From JBBAEV01 sp041655735 (GTDB lineage Bacteria > Bacillota_I > Bacilli_A > RF39 > UBA660): a stretch of DNA of 17,375 nucleotides. Shown here piece after piece: positions 15,520 through 17,375 of this stretch. A program made the translations under genes and the position numbers. Location of the stretch: contig JBBAEV010000019.1 in NCBI GenBank assembly GCA_041655735.1, forward strand, positions 1 through 17,375. Reading direction: 5' to 3'. The notes beneath the pieces are model-generated. The model saw only the letters and a list, made by a program, of their open reading frames with translations, had not been told where the DNA came from and searched no databases. Position 1 is the first letter of the stretch. The number at the start of each line of letters is the position of its first letter.

Positions 15520-15547
15520 ATTGTAACACAAATACGCAAATTGTCAA
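15520..15547 (-). promoter_or_regulatory. Strong sigma-A promoter with extended -10
   Basis: Minus-strand TTGACA (15547-15542), 16-bp spacer and TACAAT (15525-15520), with TG one base before the -10 (TGTTACAAT). The best consensus promoter in the window; it drives the DUF5011 protein. Confidence 0.75.
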
Positions 15548-15565
15548 CATTATTCGACATTTTTA

Positions 15566-15582
15566 GTGTTTCGAAAAAACAC
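15566..15582 (-). terminator. Weak hairpin after the coiled-coil gene
   Basis: GTGTTT (15566-15571) pairs with AAACAC (15577-15582) around CGAAA, just after the stop at 15586 and before the next promoter. The minus-strand tail TAAAAATG is poor in T, so read-through is likely. Confidence 0.35.
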
Positions 15583-15585
15583 CAA

Positions 15586-17232
15586 TTATTCTTTTTTATT
15601 CTCAATTTTATTGAATTTTTCAACCTGAGCCATAAACCAAATTTTTTCAACTGGCATTTCACTTTCTCCTATTTTTTTAACTCTTAATAATAATTTAATT
15701 TTTTCTAATAGAGAATTCAAATCACCAGAATTTAATACTTCTTCCGTTAAATTAATATTATCAAGACGATACTTATTCATAATAATTTTAGCTACATCAG
15801 TTTCTTCAAATAAAAGGATACCATCAATAATAACATTATTAGGATTCATCGCAAATAAATCAAACTCATCACTATATTTAATTATTTCATCATAATTAGT
15901 AATATTAAATACTTTTTTTATTGTTATTTTTTTAAAATAGTCAAAACTATAATATAAATGCAGTAATTCAGATACTAATAGAGAATCACTTAAAATAGAT
16001 AGTACTTTATCCTTAAAATATTCTTCATCATATAATTTATATAAATCATATAATTCTTTAGCTTGTTTAATAGAATCAATTTTTAATTGTTTTACTTCAT
16101 TATTTCTAGATTTAAAGAAACCATCTTTATCAGAAAATATTTTTTTGTTAGTTTTTCTAAGTTTAGCTTCTTTTTCATTGATTTGAGATTCAATACTTTT
16201 AAGATTTTTACTAACTTCCCCTTTATTAGAATTCTTTTCATCACTTGGAATTTGTTTTTCATACTCATTTTTAAAATCTTTAATTAACGGGGTAACCTTT
16301 ATATAATTATCATACTCTTCGATATTTATTTTAAGTTTTTCTAAATTATCATAAAATTTATCCATAACTATTTTATCATCAAGTTTTGAAGGATCAACCA
16401 TCAAAGAAGTATAAGCTCCTGTCCTAACTTTACTATCCTCAAAATAATTATTAATATCAATAGTTCCTTCTTTAGCTAAATCAATGATATCACTTATGTT
16501 TTCTCTACTGGCAATATCAAGTTCATTATAAGTAACCTTTAATTGATCTAAACAATCTTCATAATCACTAACTTTATTTTCTAACTTTACTGTCCTTTGA
16601 AGCTTAATAATGTAGTTAACAAATTTTTTTTCAAATTCTTTTATTAATTTTCTAAAGTTTAATTCAATATGTTGAATAATTTCTGGATTAGCCCAGTATA
16701 TCTTTTCAAATATTTCAGAAACCTTACTATAACTTTTACTTTTCTTATTTCTAACCTCTAAAAAGGAAGTCATATATTGGCGTACATAACAAGTATAATC
16801 AAAATCACCACTTGGAAGCTTAATTCCTGCCAATTCAAATTTATCTAAAAATTGGTTGATAATATTGTTTAAAGAACTAAAATTAAAATCATAATAGTTA
16901 CTTATTTGAAATAATAAATTATCAAACCCCATTTTTTCAAAATAGGTATTAGTAGGATTTAAGATGAATCTAACACGTTCTAAAGTAGTAACACGTTCTC
17001 TTAGTTTATCTAATTCTTTAACATTACTACCAATACTAAACGACTTACTTTTTGTATCTAAGTATTTTTTTACCGCAACTTTATATATTTTATATTTACC
17101 TGAAACTTCATCTATTTTTTTATCAAATTTTCTAATATTAGTCTTTGTTTTAGTAGGCATAGAGGAGAACAAGGTCTTTTTTGCTTCAATATCTTCATCA
17201 ATAAATTTTAAAAAATTATTCATTTTGATCAT
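15586..17232 (-). CDS. Cytoplasmic helical/coiled-coil protein of unknown function
   Basis: 548 aa, no signal peptide, no TM segment, no recognised catalytic motif. It is Lys/Glu/Asn/Ile-rich and almost entirely predicted alpha-helical, with coiled-coil-like stretches at about 30-95 and 335-395 (KSIESQINEKEAKLRKTNKK) and a more hydrophobic C-terminal region (about 400-548). ATG 17232 is preceded by GAGGAGG. The gene overlaps the stop region of the small upstream gene by 17 bp, so the two are probably translated together. It lies directly upstream of the fibre-type gene on the same strand, separated by a weak hairpin. A link to the surface system is possible from position only; I do not recognise the family. 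Confidence 0.65.
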   Translation of the reverse strand: MIKMNNFLKFIDEDIEAKKTLFSSMPTKTKTNIRKFDKKIDEVSGKYKIYKVAVKKYLDTKSKSFSIGSNVKELDKLRERVTTLERVRFILNPTNTYFEKMGFDNLLFQISNYYDFNFSSLNNIINQFLDKFELAGIKLPSGDFDYTCYVRQYMTSFLEVRNKKSKSYSKVSEIFEKIYWANPEIIQHIELNFRKLIKEFEKKFVNYIIKLQRTVKLENKVSDYEDCLDQLKVTYNELDIASRENISDIIDLAKEGTIDINNYFEDSKVRTGAYTSLMVDPSKLDDKIVMDKFYDNLEKLKINIEEYDNYIKVTPLIKDFKNEYEKQIPSDEKNSNKGEVSKNLKSIESQINEKEAKLRKTNKKIFSDKDGFFKSRNNEVKQLKIDSIKQAKELYDLYKLYDEEYFKDKVLSILSDSLLVSELLHLYYSFDYFKKITIKKVFNITNYDEIIKYSDEFDLFAMNPNNVIIDGILLFEETDVAKIIMNKYRLDNINLTEEVLNSGDLNSLLEKIKLLLRVKKIGESEMPVEKIWFMAQVEKFNKIENKKE

Positions 17233-17368
17233 TTTCCTCCTCTTCTGACATTATTTTTTTATCACTTAGAAAAATTAAAAAATCATTTATATCTTCATAA
17301 ACCTTGATTAATTCACTTAAATTAAGATTTGATAAATCAAAATTAACTTTATTTTCTTCTTTCTTCAT
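17216..17368 (-). CDS. Small acidic protein, 50 aa, unknown
   Basis: Complete 50-codon frame from ATG 17368 to TAA 17218-17216, overlapping the next gene by 17 bp. The sequence runs MKKEENKVNFDLSNLNLSEL, then an amphipathic helix (IKVYEDINDFLIFLSDKK), and an acidic tail (SEEEENDQNE). Its SD would lie at the very window edge: TGATAAT is seen immediately before the ATG, and the bases further upstream are not available. The overlapping layout and sensible amphipathic pattern support a real gene. It may be a small partner of the 548-aa helical protein. Whether the operon continues to the right cannot be seen. Confidence 0.55.
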   Translation of the reverse strand: MKKEENKVNFDLSNLNLSELIKVYEDINDFLIFLSDKKIMSEEEENDQNE

Positions 17369-17375
17369 ATTATCA

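Noticed and set aside
1..17375. Mycoplasma genetic code 4
   Set aside because: Trp residues in the clear genes are encoded by TGG and TGA acts as stop in the DUF2357 gene and the SipW fusion gene, where the next gene's start follows at once.

Overview
The window is very AT-rich DNA. It uses TGG for Trp and TGA as a real stop, so the standard bacterial code 11 applies, and ribosome-binding sites of the AGGTGAT/AGGAG type precede most genes. A CwlJ/SleB-type spore-cortex hydrolase, a LysM amidase and several SipW/TasA-type proteins point to a low-GC Firmicutes (Bacilli-side) bacterium, probably a poorly described lineage. This placement is inference; there is no rRNA or marker gene to confirm it.

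Layout. Positions 1-200 carry two truncated tRNA-Trp-like 5' halves on the minus strand, both joined to the same 33-bp sequence. A CwlJ-like hydrolase (266-691, +) and a signal-less Amidase_3 protein with five LysM repeats (718-2073, -) converge on a shared terminator. A stand-alone TasA/camelysin-like surface protein (2241-2873, +) has its own promoter and ends at a second two-way terminator. Everything from 2903 to the right edge reads on the minus strand, in four blocks. In transcription order these are: (i) a 50-aa protein and a 548-aa coiled-coil protein (17368-15586); (ii) a strongly promoted, TasA-like, DUF5011-tipped secreted protein (15415-13946); (iii) a tightly packed set of one large beta-rich membrane-anchored protein, two TasA-like proteins and a catalytically dead SipW-like protein (13787-9855); (iv) a five-gene operon from a promoter near 9673-9701: a SipW-type signal peptidase fused to a degenerate EAL-like domain, a membrane-anchored McrB-like AAA+ ATPase, a nuclease-less DUF2357 (McrC-like) protein, a second SipW-type peptidase, and a TasA-like protein with an unusual C-terminal domain (9628-2903).

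How it may work together (inference). Two active SipW-type peptidases (Ser/His) and one inactive paralogue are clustered with five short N-terminally hydrophobic proteins that look like SipW substrates. This resembles the tapA-sipW-tasA logic of Bacillus biofilm fibres or the camelysin loci. What is unusual is the AAA+/DUF2357 pair inside the operon. Such pairs are normally discussed as McrBC-like restriction systems, but here the ATPase has a membrane anchor, the partner has no nuclease domain, and the genes are locked between secretion genes. The most interesting reading is an energised, membrane-associated machine for exporting, assembling or controlling a TasA-like surface fibre.
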